DNA of 64,000 nt from Ceraceosorus guamensis. Lineage: Eukaryota; Basidiomycota; Exobasidiomycetes; Ceraceosorales; Ceraceosoraceae. A program made the position numbers and the translations under genes. Below, piece after piece: positions 60,870 through 64,000 of this stretch. Numbering within the stretch: position 1 is the first letter of the stretch; every line of letters begins with the position of its first letter. The stretch covers positions 124,001 through 188,000 of the forward strand of contig NW_020290025.1 in NCBI RefSeq assembly GCF_003144195.1. Direction: 5' to 3'. The notes beneath the pieces were generated by a model. That model had not been told where the DNA came from and did not search any database. It was given only the letters and a program-made list of their open reading frames with translations.

Positions 60870-63010
60870 ATGTCCAAAGGACCATTCTACATCGGAGTCG
60901 ACGTGTAAGTTGCACGCGCATCGAGGAATGGCCGTGTTGCGAGGTTGAGACTTCGAGCTGAGAGTCCATGGTCTTGGCCATCATCCTCTCTCAGCGGCAC
61001 AGGCTCGGCTCGAGCCGCTCTGCTGGACGCCGATGGCAACATCCTCTCCGAATCCACTCACGCCACCCGCACATGGCGATCCGACGCAGACGCGCGCATC
61101 TTTGAGCAGTCCACGGACGACATTTGGGCTCGCATCAGTCAAGCCGTTCGAGATGTGCTCAAAATATTGCCAGAAGGTACGAGCGGCAAGGATGTCAAAG
61201 GGATAGGGTTCGACGCTACTTGCTCTTTGGCTGTCATCAATGCGAACGGCGAACCGATCGAGGTCACACCGGAACCTGAAGGCAGTTGGAAGGTCGGAGG
61301 AGCAGAAGGAGAGAGGCGCAACATCATACTCTGGGCTGATCATCGGGCTGAGGAGGAGGCAAAGAAGATCAACAGTACAGGTAGCATGGTGCTCAATTAC
61401 GTTGGGGGTACCATGTCGGTGAGTATGCATTCCTATTGAGGGAAGCAATTTTGAGTCTCTCAGCATACACACTGATCAAGAACTTGGGAACGCCCGCAGC
61501 TGGAAATGGAAGTCCCAAAGATGCTCTGGCTTTCCACCCGCATGCCCAAGCAGACATTCGCCTCCGCGCACTTCTACGATCTGCCAGACTACCTCACCTA
61601 TCGCGCGACCGGAAGTCGAGCTCGGTCAAATTGCAGTCTGGTGTGCAAGTGCTCTTACGTTCCCCCAGGCGTGGGAGGTAGCAGCACAGGCTGGCAACAC
61701 GATTTCTTCAACAAGATCGGATTATCATCCATCGCTAATGAGGATTTCGAGCGAGTGGGTGGTATCCCGGGCAACGGCGGCTTGGTCTTGACAGCTGGAC
61801 AGCCGCTCGGATCGGGTTTGACGAAACAAGCCGCGCAAGATTTGGGCTTGGAAGAGGGCACGGCTGTCGGCTCTGCACTCATCGACGCGTACGCTGGCTG
61901 GGTTGGAACAGTCGCAGCTCAAGCTGTCAATGCTACAACATCAGAAAAGGAGCAAGACACTGGGCTTGCACAAAGTCAACACAGGCTGGCAGCCATCGCC
62001 GGCACGAGTACGTGCCATGTGGTGCAGAGTCCGCAGGGCATCGACGTCAAGGGCGTTTGGGGTCCGTACAAGAACGCCGTCTTCCCCGGCATGTGGATGA
62101 ATGAAGGGGGTCAAAGCTCCACTGGTCAGCTGATCGACTTTATCATCGATACGCACCCCGCGATTTCGACGCTAAAGGAGAGAGCAACGACGAACAAGTC
62201 CAACTTGTTCACCGAGCTGCACGGTATCTTGGATACTCTGCAACAAAAAGCAGACTTGTCACATCCCTCTTACCTCATTCGCGACCTGGTGCTCTACCCC
62301 GATCTGCACGGCAATCGAAGTCCCTTAGCGGACAGCGGCATGCGAGGACTCATCAGTGGTCTAGCACTGGATCGGGGGGTGTCTGACCTGGCCAAAAAGT
62401 ACTACGCTACGCTGGAAGCTATTGCTCTTCAGACTAGGCACATCTTGGCCGAGCTGAACGGCAAAGGTCACTCCATCACCAGTCTCTACATGTCGGGTGG
62501 ACACGTCAAGAATGCTGCGTTTATGCAATTGCTGGCGGATGTTTGTCAGGTACCCGTGCTCTTGCCCAACAGCGCCAGTGCCAGCGTCGTAGCTGGCTCC
62601 GCTATCCTGGGACGCTTTGCTGCCGAACTCAGAGAAAAGGGTGTCCTGATCGATACTCAAGAGCAGGCTGATAAGGCAGCAGTGGACTACAGAGAGCGTC
62701 TATGGGAACTCATGGTACGTCTCGCGCCCTGCTGCTAGTGGGCGACGCGACGCCGCTCCTTCGTACTGACATGGCATCTTGTTGCGCATTTTAGACTACC
62801 ATGACCAAGCCGGGCACTTTCGTCTACCCTCGTGCGGACGACAAGCTCAAAGCTCTCTTTGATGCCAAATACAAAGTGAGCTGCATGCGCCGTGCAGTCG
62901 AATCACTCCCTCGCTAATTTCCAAAAATCTTCGCACTCGTGCAGATTTTCCACGAGGCCATCGACGTGCAACGAAGATGGCGCAAGATTGTGGCGGACGC
63001 CATAGATTGA
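60870..63010 (+). CDS. FGGY-family sugar kinase (D-ribulokinase-like)
   Basis: Phosphorylates a pentulose, most likely D-ribulose, by similarity to the YDR109C/FGGY group; the exact sugar is inferred. Five exons are inferred: 60870-60904, 60995-61418, 61500-62714, 62795-62875 and 62945-63010, giving 606 residues. The first exon is only 35 bases and ends inside the phosphate-binding start YIGVDVGTGSARAALLD. Further motifs: ILWADHRAEEEA, the RATGSRARSNCSLVCKCSY segment typical of this subgroup, GTSTCHVV near 321 and YMSGGHVKNAAFMQLLAD near 484. The last two small exons encode FVYPRADDKLKALFDAKYK and a helix ending the protein. The 3' end lies only 78 bases from that of proline dehydrogenase on the other strand. 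Confidence 0.95.
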
Positions 63011-63088
63011 ATAGGAGTTCGAATAGAATTACATGGTATGGATGTGTTTTGGGGTAGAATGGTGACCATCTCGCATCCGTGTGCAAAT

Positions 63089-64000
63089 CTATACATCCGA
63101 CCGCGCCATCCCAAAGAGGCCTTGTGCTAGTCGTACTTTGAGCTCAGAACGAATGGCTCGTCTTTCGTTCTTGGCTCCTTCAGTAGATAGACTCTTGTTT
63201 TCCTGCGCCCGACGCATCAAGTATGGCATCACGTCGTCCAAAGCGCCCCAAGGCACGTACTTGGACACCAGCGGAGTCTGCTCCTTCGAGCGTGCGTTCT
63301 TGAAGGCGTGCTGCAACATCCTTGTCAGAGGGTCCGCCATGCCCAGGAGCTGCGCGAAGAGGATCCGACCATTGATCGAGTCGATCGGGACCAGTTCGCG
63401 AGGCGGCTGATCGTCGGAGAGGGAGATATTCTGCTCTGTAGAGGCAGCTTGCACCAGACCGCTATGCTGCATCATGTCCAGCGCCCTGACAGCAGACGAC
63501 ACGTTGTGCGAGGCAAAGACGACAGACAATTTTGCTGGTCCGCCACGTTTGCCAGGGGGCCTGTCGACTTCATCCGCAATCTCCTGTAGCAAGCGCTCTG
63601 CACAAGCATCATAGCATTCGTCCGTAAGCGCTTTGCTTGACCAAACCGGACTGTTCCATTGCCCCTCTTTGGCCCTCGCAGCCTCGACTGGAGGCGTGGC
63701 AACTTGATGCTTTTGCCATGCATTGTTCTCGATCTCGACGTAGGCCCCTGATCATGGCGAGAGACATGGATGAGCTCTCGCACGGGCTCGACTCTTTGCA
63801 ATTCGCAAAAGCTCACCGCGTACGAGCTTGACTCCCAGGCCATATTGGCCATTCTTTGCGCGCTGCAATGATGAGGCGAGATGTGATGGAGTTCTTCTGA
63901 GGTATGCCTAGAAAGTTTGGATGATCTTAGTCAGACTCGGCATCGCTCGGAAATTATCGTAGCTTGCTCAGGCGCGAGGTCTTGCTATGCTACTCACCTG
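63089..64000 (-). CDS. PUT1: Proline dehydrogenase, C-terminal part (cut by window edge)
   Basis: Mitochondrial FAD enzyme oxidising proline to pyrroline-5-carboxylate, the first step of proline use. Only the 3' part is present: the last codon of an upstream exon at 63998-64000, then exons 63907-63817 and 63747-63089, about 251 residues. The join restores QAYLRRTPSHLASSLQ and GLGVKLVRGAYVEIE, the conserved PRODH segment whose Arg/Gly contact FAD and substrate. Downstream: SVVFASHN, FAQLLGMADPLTRML, KYVPWGALDDVMPYLMRRA and the end MARSDV. The family core reads Y-G-M and V-P-Y-G; here LGMAD and VPWG are modest variants. The start and mitochondrial presequence lie beyond the window. Confidence 0.95.

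Noticed and set aside
1-64000. Transposons, retroelements, CRISPR arrays, rRNA, virus-like elements
   Set aside because: No reverse transcriptase, integrase, transposase, capsid-like frame, terminal repeat pair or regular spacer array was seen in any frame.

Overview
The window looks like nuclear DNA of a basidiomycete fungus, most likely a smut relative (Ustilaginomycotina). The evidence is GC-rich genes with many short GT...AG introns (mostly 57-200 bases), long low-complexity protein tails, and intergenic DNA full of degenerate TCACGA/ATTCACGA-type motifs. The proteins are those of an ascomycete or basidiomycete: TOK potassium channel, tricalbin, Zn2Cys6 factor, Egt1 and a Ran1/SKS1-type kinase. 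The exact lineage is inference. Exon joins were derived by hand from splice sites and reading phase, with no transcript data.

Layout, left to right: a RING+RRM protein (730-4433, +); a gap with a small repeat family (about 4951-5327); a TOK-type outward-rectifier K+ channel (5556-9504, -); a six-exon Ras GTPase (11823-12911, -); a long gene-poor stretch hiding a four-exon hypothetical gene (15978-16840, -); a fifteen-exon tricalbin (18752-24162, +); the mitochondrial AAA ATPase Msp1 (24462-26041, -); a CipB/ToxD-like oxidoreductase (26815-27968, -); a seventeen-exon coiled-coil protein (28996-33410, -); a Zn2Cys6 transcription factor (34206-37628, +); a Ran1/SKS1/VHS1-like kinase (40287-45637, +); a CsbD/Hmp1-like small protein (46061-46648, -); Arp2/3 subunit ARPC1 (48277-49724, -); the branch-point binding protein BBP/SF1 (50309-52277, +); a candidate secreted repeat protein (54156-54909, +); the ergothioneine enzyme Egt1 (55127-58745, -); an FGGY sugar kinase (60870-63010, +); and the 3' part of proline dehydrogenase (63089 to beyond the right edge, -).

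Most genes are unrelated housekeeping or signalling functions, so this is an ordinary chromosome arm and not a gene cluster. No CRISPR array, tRNA, rRNA, retroelement or recognised DNA transposon was found. The least explained items are the secreted protein with two KRKFDxAYExIRQA repeats, the 152-residue hypothetical protein near 16 kb, the coiled-coil protein, and the 74-base repeats near 5.2 kb. A 10-base exon in Egt1 and a 24-base exon in Ras are needed to keep those proteins intact and would be easy to miss in automatic annotation.
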